A stretch of DNA of 37,502 bases, taken from contig JAJFIM010000064.1 in NCBI GenBank assembly GCA_021774995.1, positions 1-37,502 of the forward strand, written 5' to 3'. Under the pieces are notes generated by a model that had not been told where the DNA came from, did no database searches, and saw only the letters and a list, made by a program, of their open reading frames with translations. Origin of the DNA: Alphaproteobacteria bacterium (lineage in GTDB: Bacteria; Pseudomonadota; Alphaproteobacteria; SMXP01). Both the position numbers and the translations under genes were made by a program. Position 1 is the first letter of the stretch, and the number at the start of each line of letters is the position of its first letter. Positions 6,445 through 13,388 of this stretch are shown piece by piece.

Positions 6445-6993
6445 TCACTCTTCACCCAGCCATTCTTTGACAGCTTTCTCTGCTTCTTCCAGCATTTTAT
6501 CGATGGATTTATGTCTTGTGCCGCCTTCAAAGACAACACCGCCTTCATCAATAACGCGGATCATGGATGTGCTGTAACCATCCCGGCCAATCTCGATAGT
6601 CCCATCGTGAATCCAGTTCGCAAGATTGGGATAGGCTTTTGCAAATAAATCCGGCTCTTGTTTCTTGCGCTTTTCGCCGCCTTTTTTTATGGCAGGCGTA
6701 TCAATCAAAAGTAAACCAGTCGCCACAGCATGCTTGCAAAACCCCCAGCTATTCATAGCCGGGCAAGTGCAATCAGCTTCTATCGCTCCTTCATTCGATA
6801 CGGAAAAATCAACTCTGTAAGGGTGCGTCCCCCTGACTTCTGCGGCGGCTTCATAGGGCTCATGGAACAGCAAATCCACAAGGCTTTGCCCGTAATAATT
6901 TGCACCGCGCTCATAAATTTTATCTCCTGCCATATCACGAAGCCTGTCTTTGGATAGCATAGAGCGCAGAGTTTTCTTAGTTGATTTCGTCAT
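6445..6993 (-). CDS. SWIM zinc finger protein
   Basis: This is a 182-residue protein with a SWIM zinc finger, CxCx(8)CxH: C75, C77, C86 and H88 in DCTCPAMNSWGFCKH. SWIM domains bind nucleic acid or protein and are found in Swi2/Snf2 ATPases and MuDR transposases, but small stand-alone versions like this one are common and uncharacterised. The N-terminal part (GDKIYERGANYYGQSLV) is the usual lead-in. The C-terminus is charged and ends with a helix (KSIDKMLEEAEKAVKEWLGEE). It overlaps the next gene upstream by 4 bp, so the two form one operon. Confidence 0.85.
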   Translation of the reverse strand: MTKSTKKTLRSMLSKDRLRDMAGDKIYERGANYYGQSLVDLLFHEPYEAAAEVRGTHPYRVDFSVSNEGAIEADCTCPAMNSWGFCKHAVATGLLLIDTPAIKKGGEKRKKQEPDLFAKAYPNLANWIHDGTIEIGRDGYSTSMIRVIDEGGVVFEGGTRHKSIDKMLEEAEKAVKEWLGEE

Positions 6994-7316
6994 TTCACTA
7001 TCTTTTGCGCTTTAAATTCTGACTCATCAGCATCCCAAAACTCAATGGATCCGCTCAAGGCATCAGTACTGCCCTCATCAAGCTCAACCCAGCCTTCGCC
7101 GCGAACTTCATCCCCCTCGCTGTCGCCCTCCCATTTAAAATGGACAATATTTTCCCCATGACCACAGCTCATAAAGCCGTTCACAACGCCAAACATAAAC
7201 TCACCGTGCCCGGCATCATCAAATGAAATAAAACCAGGCTCCACCAGATCAATATAATCTGAGTCCCATAATTCCATTTCTGTGATTTTCCATTTTCCTA
7301 TGAAGTTTTTATTCAT
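6990..7316 (-). CDS. Small acidic conserved protein of unknown function
   Basis: This 108-residue acidic protein has no membrane segment. It begins GKWKITEMELWDSDYIDLVEPGFISFDD and contains GHGEFMFGVVNG, a pattern I recognise as a widespread short protein family without assigned function; predicted beta strands dominate. AAGGAT lies about nine bases before the ATG. The stop overlaps the start of the SWIM gene (ATGA), indicating translational coupling. Confidence 0.75.
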   Translation of the reverse strand: MNKNFIGKWKITEMELWDSDYIDLVEPGFISFDDAGHGEFMFGVVNGFMSCGHGENIVHFKWEGDSEGDEVRGEGWVELDEGSTDALSGSIEFWDADESEFKAQKIVK

Positions 7317-7341
7317 TCAATCTAATCCTTAGCCCAGTATA

Positions 7342-8112
7342 TCAAACCTCAATCTCTTTGCCATTTTCATCAAACCCAGCGCATTCGAAGCCACCGCGTC
7401 TATCAGGATAACCGAGTTGGTTTGAAATAATCCGGGTTTTGCCGATGTTCTGATCGTCACACTCATGGGTGTGACCGTAAATCCAGAGATCAGGCTGATA
7501 TTTTTCGATCATCTCAACCATGTCGAGGGAATTGAAGCCTGGCATTAACGGGCTGTTTCCGTATTGGGTATTTGGATTGATGACAGGCGCATGATGGGAA
7601 ATCACCACACGCGGTCCAACCAGATCCTGTTCAAACCAGGAAGATAGCCGATCCTTAAACATTTGATGGAGGACTATGGCGTCTTCCGGCTGGAAAACGC
7701 TGCCGTCCGCATTGCGGATTAATTGGAAGTCGTTCATCTGGTGCCGGATAACGTTCATAGCGTTTATATCGCCGTCGTTAAAATTCGTCCACATGGCGCC
7801 GCCGAAAAAATGTACGTCCTCGATGCTGACCGCTTCGTCTTGCAGGAACGTCACATTTTTATGATGATCGCTGGTCCATTTTCGGAAAGCTTCGTCCTCT
7901 TCATCCATGGGGGATCGGGTGTAATATTCATGATTTCCGGCAACATAGAGAACCGGCTTGCCCCAGCCTTGCAGCAAGCGGTCCAGCGGGCTGAAATCCT
8001 GAAACGTAATGATATCGCCCGCTAGCACCAAAAGATCGGCGTCCGTGTCTTCCGGTAATTGGAAGTGCGCGCCGAATTCCAGATGTAAATCGCTGTAAAT
8101 CAATAGTTTCAT
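7342..8112 (-). CDS. Calcineurin-like metallophosphoesterase
   Basis: This is a 256-residue cytosolic phosphoesterase. All metal ligands of the family are present: D8 and H10 in YSDLHLEF, D33 in VLAGDII, N60 and H61 in VAGNHEYY, the histidine in VVISHHAP and the pair in IYGHTHE. The substrate cannot be deduced; members include phosphodiesterases, nucleases and diadenosine polyphosphate hydrolases. I chose the ATG at 8112 over a TTG six codons earlier because the family begins with MKLLIYSDLH. It is followed by the two-gene SWIM operon with a 25-bp gap and may share its transcript. Confidence 0.88.
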   Translation of the reverse strand: MKLLIYSDLHLEFGAHFQLPEDTDADLLVLAGDIITFQDFSPLDRLLQGWGKPVLYVAGNHEYYTRSPMDEEDEAFRKWTSDHHKNVTFLQDEAVSIEDVHFFGGAMWTNFNDGDINAMNVIRHQMNDFQLIRNADGSVFQPEDAIVLHQMFKDRLSSWFEQDLVGPRVVISHHAPVINPNTQYGNSPLMPGFNSLDMVEMIEKYQPDLWIYGHTHECDDQNIGKTRIISNQLGYPDRRGGFECAGFDENGKEIEV

Positions 8113-8219
8113 AGTTTTACCAATGCTCAATAATTCCGTAACGTCCAGTCTTTTTTGAACTCTTGCAGCAGATTTTACTACACCGCTCTAAAGCAATAAT
8201 AGAGATGCTTTTTCTGCAA

Positions 8220-8795
8220 TCACAACGCTGCATAATATTCATCCCGTCCCGTTCCGACTCGACAAAGCAGCCCGCATTTTAACAATCCATCTATATCCCG
8301 ATATGCTGTGGCGCGTCCGACGCCAAAAACATAGACGAGATCATGTGCTTGCAATTTATCGCCTTGTTTGATTTTCGCATAAAACCATAACTGCCTGAGC
8401 GTCAATTTTTGCATTTTTTTGAGCAGGACGTCCGAACTTTCTGTCTCAAAAATGAGACACGATATGTCAAAACTGCTGTTATCTCTGCCCTGTTTTTCGG
8501 CCTGGTTTTGTGCCTGAATAAGCTGCGCCAAATCGCCGCGCCCGACCTTGTCCAGAAACCATTCTATGAGGCGTGGCGATGCTTTGGTGAGATGTATGAA
8601 GTTCCCTAAACCCGGTGCTCTCTGGGCATCATACCAGTTTCGGATAGCATGGTGAGATGCATCGGTTTTACGCTCAATGCGTTTTATGGCTGCACCGGAA
8701 TCCTGATAATCCTGACGCAGGATTTCGGCAATTTCACGGGCAAGTTTTTCTTCTGATTTTAGTGAGTCAAATGACTCGTTTTGGATTGGTGACAT
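8220..8795 (-). CDS. Two-domain DNA-binding regulator
   Basis: This is a 191-residue protein divergent from the recombinase. The N-terminal region (about 15-70) resembles an XRE-like helix-turn-helix (GAAIKRIERKTDASHHAIRNWYDAQRAPGLGNFIHLTKASPRLIEWFLDKVG). The C-terminal 60 residues form a winged helix (LTLRQLWFYAKIKQGDKLQAHDLVYVFGVGRATAYRDIDGLLKCGLL). AAGGAG seven bases before the ATG at 8795 fixes the start. Such proteins often sit beside large serine recombinases in alphaproteobacterial elements and probably control excision or the recombinase operon; that role is inferred from position. Confidence 0.7.
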   Translation of the reverse strand: MSPIQNESFDSLKSEEKLAREIAEILRQDYQDSGAAIKRIERKTDASHHAIRNWYDAQRAPGLGNFIHLTKASPRLIEWFLDKVGRGDLAQLIQAQNQAEKQGRDNSSFDISCLIFETESSDVLLKKMQKLTLRQLWFYAKIKQGDKLQAHDLVYVFGVGRATAYRDIDGLLKCGLLCRVGTGRDEYYAAL

Positions 8796-8917
8796 ATTTG
8801 CACTCCTTTCTTTATGATGGAAAAAGAAGCAGTTATGCACCGGCCCGGGTATTTTTACTTTGGGGTCACTTTCGGTATTTGGAATAAATTAACGGCGGCA
8901 AGACGGGATGATTATAA
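8796..8917. promoter_or_regulatory. Divergent intergenic region between regulator and recombinase
   Basis: These 122 bp separate two divergent starts and must carry both promoters. I see a GC-rich palindromic patch (CCGGCCCGGG at about 8839-8848) between AT-rich flanks. It is a likely regulator binding site, but I cannot define exact promoter boxes. Confidence 0.4.
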
Positions 8918-10489
8918 ATGTACAAGGATCACAATCAGGGACATAAGGAGCATGCCTTATCGGGCAAAAAAGCTGCCATATATTTACGCATGTCTGATGA
9001 CAGGCAGGAATGCTCGACCGAGATTCAGGAAAAAATCATCCGTGCCTATGCCGATAAAAACGATATTGAAATCGTCCGTATCTATACGGATGAAGGCAAA
9101 AGCGGCGTTGTTATCAAAGGCCGCCAATCTTTTCAAAAACTGATCCATAATGTTCAGGCTGAAAAACAGGAATTCGGTTTCGAACTGCTGCTCGTCTACG
9201 ATATTTCCCGCTGGGGGCGGTTTCAATACACCGATGAAAGCGCACACTATGAATATGTCTGCCGCATGGCCGGTATCAGGGTGGAATACGTGGATGAGCC
9301 GTTTGAAAACGATGGCAGTCCCGCCTCGGAAATTCTGAAAGCATATGGGCGTTTTTCTGCCGGAGAATACAGCCGCAAACTGTCCGTAAAAGTTTTTAAC
9401 GGTCAGTGTCACCATATCGGGCGCGGGTTCCGGCAAGGCGGCCCGGCAGGGTTTGGCTTGCGCCGCATGCTGATTGATGAAAACGGCAATGAAAAAGGCC
9501 TTCTGAAAATGGGTGAGCATAAAAGCATCACCACCGACCGTGTCATTCTGGTGCCGGGACCGGAAGAAGAAATCGCAATCGTACACCGGATCTATGAAAT
9601 GTTCGTCGATGAGAACCGGAGTGAAAGCGAGATCGCCGCCGACCTCAACCGCAAGGAGATTTTAACGGATTTCGGACGACCCTGGACGCGCGCCAGCGTT
9701 CACCAGATTTTGATCAACGAAAAATATATCGGCACCAACGTGTTCAATCGCCGTTCTTTCAAGCTTAAGGAAAAGCGCGTCAACAACCCCGAAGAAGAAT
9801 GGATCAAAAAGGAAGACGCTTTTCAGGCCATCGTTAAACCCAGCTATTTTTACAACGCGCAGGGTATTATCCGCGCGCGCAACCGGAAATATTCGAACGA
9901 AGAAATGCTGGACAAGCTCCGTACTCTGCGTGAGCGGCAGGGCTGGCTGTCGGGGTTCCTGATCGATGAAAACGAAAACATGCCCTCCAGCGGAGCCTAT
10001 GCCTCCCGCTTCGGCAGTCTTTATGACGCCTACAAACTGATCGGCTACACGCCCACCCGCGACATGCGCTATATAGAGGACAATCGCCATATCCGCAAAC
10101 TTCATCCCGGCATTTGTGAAGGGGTTATTCGCCGGATACAGGATCTGGGCGGATGGGTGCACCGTGAAGTTACGTCGGACTTGATCGTGGTGAATGATGA
10201 GGTGAAAGTCTCGATTGTCATCTCACGCTGCCATCAGACTAAAGCCGGAAGTAACCGCTGGAAGGTCAGGCTTGATGCCGGGCTGGAACCGGACATCACC
10301 ATTGTCGTGCGCATGGATCCGGCCAACGAACACCCACTCGATTATTATATCCTCCCCGCCATTGATATCGAAGATCCAAAGCTGCGTCTGGCTGACAATA
10401 ACGGCTTGGCGCTGGATTGCTACCGCTTTGACGAGCTGGAGGATTTTTTCTCTTTAACCCGCCGCATCACCATACAGGAGGCCGCATAA
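8918..10489 (+). CDS. Large serine recombinase (resolvase/integrase type)
   Basis: This is a 523-residue site-specific recombinase. The resolvase domain holds the nucleophile S26 in YLRMSDDRQ, followed by YTDEGKSG and YDISRWGRF (94-102) with active-site arginines. The recombinase domain follows with GFRQGGPAGFGLRR and WTRASVHQILINEKYIGTNVFNRRS. The C-terminal 200 residues are a family-specific extension rather than the usual zinc ribbon and coiled coil. It probably drives integration or excision of the surrounding element. The start at 8918 is the only in-frame ATG compatible with the domain; the site AAGGAG at about 8945 points to an out-of-frame ATG. Its stop overlaps the next start (TAATG). 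Confidence 0.9.
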   Translation: MYKDHNQGHKEHALSGKKAAIYLRMSDDRQECSTEIQEKIIRAYADKNDIEIVRIYTDEGKSGVVIKGRQSFQKLIHNVQAEKQEFGFELLLVYDISRWGRFQYTDESAHYEYVCRMAGIRVEYVDEPFENDGSPASEILKAYGRFSAGEYSRKLSVKVFNGQCHHIGRGFRQGGPAGFGLRRMLIDENGNEKGLLKMGEHKSITTDRVILVPGPEEEIAIVHRIYEMFVDENRSESEIAADLNRKEILTDFGRPWTRASVHQILINEKYIGTNVFNRRSFKLKEKRVNNPEEEWIKKEDAFQAIVKPSYFYNAQGIIRARNRKYSNEEMLDKLRTLRERQGWLSGFLIDENENMPSSGAYASRFGSLYDAYKLIGYTPTRDMRYIEDNRHIRKLHPGICEGVIRRIQDLGGWVHREVTSDLIVVNDEVKVSIVISRCHQTKAGSNRWKVRLDAGLEPDITIVVRMDPANEHPLDYYILPAIDIEDPKLRLADNNGLALDCYRFDELEDFFSLTRRITIQEAA

Positions 10490-11385
10490 TGAACAGTAAA
10501 TACGACATCCAGATGATCCCGATTGATCAAATCACCGTTATTAACTCGCGGGAACGCAGCGAAAAAAGCTTTCAGGCCGTCAAAGGCAATATTGAAAGCG
10601 TGGGCCTGAAAAAGCCTGTGACCGTGCGCCCGTCCGATGACGGTAACGGTTATGATCTGGTCTGCGGCGAAGGCCGCTTGAAATCTTTCATTGCTTTGGG
10701 GCAGAAGACCATTCCGGCTATCGTCCGCCAAGACCTGTCGAAAGAAGATGCCTACGTTATGAGCCTGGTGGAAAACATGGCGCGTCGACATCACACGGCA
10801 TTGGATTTGATGAAAGGTATAGAGTTGCTAAAAAGCCAAGGATACGATGTGGCGGACATATCCCGCAAAACGGGTCTGGGTGAGTCCTATGTCTATTATA
10901 TTCTGGCGTTGCTGGAAAAAGGTGAAGAGCGGTTAATCACTGCTGTCGAAAAAGGTCAAATTCCTTTAAGCATCGCTGTAAAAATCGCTGCCGCGCCTGG
11001 TGAAGAACAAAAAGCCCTGCAGGAAGCATATGAAAAAGAGGGTTTGCGGGGCAACAGATTCGTCGCGGCCCAGCGCCTGATTGAAAAACGCCGTACACTC
11101 GGCAAAGGCATGAGGTCTGCCGGTAACATACGAAAAAACAAGGACGGCGAGACCTTGTCTGCGCGGCAGATGGTACAAAAATTCAAAACCGAAATGGACA
11201 GGATGCGCTCACTTGTAGAAAAAGCTCACAAGACAGAGGCAACGCTGATGATCGTTGTTGAATCCTTTTACAATCTTTTGCAAGACGAGAATTTCAAGAC
11301 GCTCCTGCGTGCGGAAAATTTAAATACCATGCCGGAAACTCTGTCTGACATGATCGCGCAGCGGGAGGGCAGCCATGTCAGATGA
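10489..11385 (+). CDS. ParB-like partition/nucleoid protein, first of pair
   Basis: This 298-residue ParB-superfamily protein has the N-terminal ParB/Srx domain with GEGR (60-63, equivalent to the GERR CTP-binding box) and ENMARRHHTALDLMKGI (95-111, the ENxxR box). A helix-turn-helix follows around 118-140 (YDVADISRKTGLGESYVYYILALL). The canonical domain order suggests CTP-dependent DNA clamping, though no ParA is encoded here. AGGAGG precedes the start, which overlaps the recombinase stop, and the gene overlaps the next one by 11 bp. The three are one operon, and the pair may act with the recombinase rather than in classical partition. Confidence 0.85.
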   Translation: MNSKYDIQMIPIDQITVINSRERSEKSFQAVKGNIESVGLKKPVTVRPSDDGNGYDLVCGEGRLKSFIALGQKTIPAIVRQDLSKEDAYVMSLVENMARRHHTALDLMKGIELLKSQGYDVADISRKTGLGESYVYYILALLEKGEERLITAVEKGQIPLSIAVKIAAAPGEEQKALQEAYEKEGLRGNRFVAAQRLIEKRRTLGKGMRSAGNIRKNKDGETLSARQMVQKFKTEMDRMRSLVEKAHKTEATLMIVVESFYNLLQDENFKTLLRAENLNTMPETLSDMIAQREGSHVR

Positions 11386-12301
11386 TATAATCAGCGGTTT
11401 TGAAGGCGAAATGCTCACACTTGATCTGGATCGGATCGTTCCGCTTAAAATGCTTAAAAAATCCAATCTGGAAAGCCAGAAATTCAAACAAATCATCTCA
11501 TCGATCAAGGAGGTAGGCATTATAGAGCCGCTGGTGGTGAGCCGCCAGCCAGGTAAGGATTCCGCCAAATCCAGACGCTATATACTTCTGGACGGCCATA
11601 TGCGCCTGGAAGCCCTGAAACAGATGGGGGAAACAAGCACGCTCTGCCTTGTCTCAACCGACGACGAGGCTTTTACCTACAATAAATATATCAGCCGCCA
11701 GCCTCCGATTCAGGAACACAAGATGATTGAGACCATGGTCAAAGACGGTGTACCGGAGGAAAAAATCGCCAGAGCACTCAACATCAATGTTAAAAGCATC
11801 GTCCTCAAACGTAAGATGCTGGACGGCATTTGCAAAGAAGCGGTCAAGCTACTGGAAGACAAGATGATGGCTGCCACCGTCTTTCAATATCTGAAGAAAA
11901 TGAAGCCCGCCCGCCAGATAGAATGCGCCATGCTGATGGTCGATATGAATGATTTTACCGTGCGTTACGCACAGGCTTTGTTCGAAAGCACCAGGGATGA
12001 CGAGCTTGTAAAGCCGGAAAAACCCAAAGCGGCAAAAGGCCTGAGCGCGGAAAAACGGATACGTATGCAGGATGAGTTGGACAAGCTGGGGCGAGAATAC
12101 AAACTTATCAAAGACGACCGTGGTCAGAAAAATCTCATTCTGCAATTTACGAAAAACTATCTGGGGCGATTGCTGGATAACGCCCGTGTTGCGCGTTTTT
12201 TAGAGCAGAACCACCCCGATATTCTGGAGGAGTTTCAAAAAATCGCCGATATGACATCCCTGAAAGGCGGTAATACGCAATCGGACCAGACATCAGGCTG
12301 A
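11375..12301 (+). CDS. ParB/RepB-like protein, second of pair
   Basis: This 308-residue protein has a diverged ParB N-terminal domain (YILLDGHMRLEALKQMG, GHMR at 74-77 in place of GERR). It also has a RepB-family C-terminal domain (LKRKMLDGICKEAVKLLEDKMMAATVFQYLKKMKPARQIECAMLMVDMNDFTVRYAQALFEST). RepB is the centromere-binding protein of alphaproteobacterial repABC replicons, but no repA or repC accompanies it. The altered GxxR box differs from its partner, so one of the two may be a specialised adaptor. GGGAGGG precedes the ATG. Confidence 0.83.
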   Translation: MSDDIISGFEGEMLTLDLDRIVPLKMLKKSNLESQKFKQIISSIKEVGIIEPLVVSRQPGKDSAKSRRYILLDGHMRLEALKQMGETSTLCLVSTDDEAFTYNKYISRQPPIQEHKMIETMVKDGVPEEKIARALNINVKSIVLKRKMLDGICKEAVKLLEDKMMAATVFQYLKKMKPARQIECAMLMVDMNDFTVRYAQALFESTRDDELVKPEKPKAAKGLSAEKRIRMQDELDKLGREYKLIKDDRGQKNLILQFTKNYLGRLLDNARVARFLEQNHPDILEEFQKIADMTSLKGGNTQSDQTSG

Positions 12302-12633
12302 AGCGGGCGGCGCGGTTTTTCAAAAGGGATGGATTCAAGCCGCGACCGCCATTCGAGAGGCGACAAGGAGACCGGGATCCTTTCACGTGCGAGCCGTGAC
12401 AAGCGCCGGGACCGTGGGAGAAGCCGTCCGGCCAAGGCCGGACATGGAGCGAGCACGGTGGCAGGAATGGCGGCGACCCCGTTCGGAGCCTGCCAAGGCT
12501 GGACCGCCATATTGCCCAGCCGACCGGTCTTGTCAATCCGGGCAACCAGGCAAAAGCGCGCACCGGCATGCCGGATAGCTTCAGATCCATATGCCGGTGC
12601 GCCGTTAGAAAAATATAGGCAAATCATAGTCAT
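12235..12633 (-). CDS. Possible 132-residue basic protein
   Basis: An ATG at 12633 sits directly after the stop of the small gene at 12640-12867, with GGAGGCG immediately before it, an arrangement typical of a coupled second gene. The product is rich in Arg, Pro and Leu, has no recognisable domain and overlaps the 3' end of the second ParB-like gene by 67 bp on the opposite strand. The region is GC-rich and carries strong inverted repeats, which also produces chance open frames. The start context argues for a gene; the composition argues against. Confidence 0.35.
   Translation of the reverse strand: MTMICLYFSNGAPAYGSEAIRHAGARFCLVARIDKTGRLGNMAVQPWQAPNGVAAIPATVLAPCPALAGRLLPRSRRLSRLARERIPVSLSPLEWRSRLESIPFEKPRRPLQPDVWSDCVLPPFRDVISAIF
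12426..12443. repeat. Perfect GC-rich hairpin
   Basis: GTCCGGCCAAGGCCGGAC is a perfect 8-bp inverted repeat around AA. It has no adjacent T run, so it is not a simple intrinsic terminator. It lies about 125 bp after the end of the ParB pair. Confidence 0.55.
12558..12602. repeat. 12-bp inverted repeat with nested palindrome
   Basis: GCGCACCGGCAT (12558-12569) and ATGCCGGTGCGC (12591-12602) are perfect inverted repeats separated by 21 bases. The left arm is also part of the palindrome CCGGCATGCCGG (12563-12574), so two alternative structures compete. This could be a recombinase or ParB-like binding site, or a structured RNA element. Confidence 0.6.
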
Positions 12634-12639
12634 CGCCTC

Positions 12640-12867
12640 CTACCAGTAATATTCATGCGGTTTATGGTTCCCCAGCGGCCATGCAATATTGTCAGGATCG
12701 TCACCTTTCAGAATACGGTGACAGTGCCTTGCATTTTTGCGGCGTTTGGGCCTGTTCATAAACAGGTTCACCCACCATCCTGGGGTGGATGCCATTGTTT
12801 GGTGCCCATCTCGGAAGGTCTTCCCCTTCCGGAGTTCGTATGGGTCACGCCTGTAAGTACGCGACAT
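12640..12867 (-). CDS. Small basic mobile-element protein
   Basis: This is a 75-residue strongly basic protein starting MSRTYRRDPYELRKGKTFRDGHQT and containing RPKRRKNARHCHRILKGDDPD with a Trp/His-rich end. I recognise the general type (short Arg/Lys-rich proteins of phages and plasmids) but not a named family. AGGAG seven bases before the ATG at 12867 supports this start over a longer frame to 12957. A perfect palindrome overlaps the ribosome-binding site. It may be followed by the candidate gene at 12235-12633. Confidence 0.6.
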   Translation of the reverse strand: MSRTYRRDPYELRKGKTFRDGHQTMASTPGWWVNLFMNRPKRRKNARHCHRILKGDDPDNIAWPLGNHKPHEYYW

Positions 12868-12877
12868 TGTTTTTCTC

Positions 12878-12897
12878 CTAAGTAAGTTGGTACTTAG
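12878..12897. promoter_or_regulatory. Palindrome over the start region of the small basic gene
   Basis: CTAAGTA (12878-12884) and TACTTAG (12891-12897) form a perfect 7-bp inverted repeat with a six-base centre, touching the ribosome-binding site of the minus-strand gene at 12867. It could be a repressor site or an mRNA hairpin. Confidence 0.5.
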
Positions 12898-13181
12898 AAG
12901 AGCGCGCCTTTTCGGGGAGAATGAGGGGAAGAACAGGCGAACAAAAGCACCCGGCAAGCGCTAACCGCTCCCGACTGATACGTCCCAATACTGTTTAAAA
13001 TAAAATTGTCAGTTGCCATCACCGTAACTCAACCAGCCGAAATATTCAAATTTGTCTTCAAACTTTCCTTGTGTTTGAGCGCTTTTTCTACTTTTTTATG
13101 GTTTTTCAAGTTCTTATTCTTGCAGTTAGAGTCTTCTTCCTTTATTTTCTCAACCATTACTGTTTTATCCGAAGGATTATG
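12898..13181 (+). promoter_or_regulatory. Promoter region of the defence operon
   Basis: This gene-free stretch lies before the HTH gene. Its second half is strongly AT-rich and T-rich. The inverted repeat TCAAAC...GTTTGA occurs at about 13054-13075. I see no confident -35/-10 pair. The open frame running through it from 13071 is unlikely to be translated because its residues are low-complexity Phe/Leu and a good ribosome-binding site lies only at 13171-13176. Confidence 0.45.
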
Positions 13182-13373
13182 ATGACGGACGATCCAGAAA
13201 TTATGACGATTCGTGAGGTGGCGGAATATCTGCGCCTGACAGAAAAAACAGCTTATAGGTTTGCTCTAGAAGGCAAGATACCTGGTTTTAAAGTTGGTGC
13301 GGCGTGGCGTTTTAGAAGAGATGAGATTGTTACATGGACGAAATCTCAGAACAGGAACAAATCAGTGGCATAA
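13182..13373 (+). CDS. Excisionase-family HTH protein heading the defence operon
   Basis: This 63-residue protein consists almost entirely of a MerR/excisionase-type helix-turn-helix: MTIREVAEYLRLTEKTAYRFALEGKIPGFKVGAAWRFRRDEIVTW. The winged part GKIPGFKVGAAWRF is diagnostic of the HTH_17/DNA-binding excisionase family. GAAGGATT precedes tandem ATGs at 13179 and 13182; the second has the better spacing. It ends 15 bp before the helicase gene and so is the first gene of the operon, probably its regulator, as HTH proteins are for BREX and related systems. A role as excisionase for the recombinase is possible but the position favours regulation. Confidence 0.8.
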   Translation: MTDDPEIMTIREVAEYLRLTEKTAYRFALEGKIPGFKVGAAWRFRRDEIVTWTKSQNRNKSVA

Positions 13374-13388
13374 TAGAAAGGCTCCAAA

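Noticed and set aside
8940..8960. Alternative recombinase start at the ATG after AAGGAG
   Set aside because: That ATG is in a different frame from the resolvase domain, so it would not produce the recombinase.
12302..12640. CRISPR array or tandem repeats
   Set aside because: The repeats here are inverted and unevenly spaced. No direct repeat of constant length with spacers is present in this segment or anywhere I looked in the window.
12329..12649. Plus-strand gene of 106 residues after the ParB pair
   Set aside because: It has no ribosome-binding site, an Arg/Ala/Ser-rich low-information product, and lies in GC-rich repeats where open frames arise by chance.
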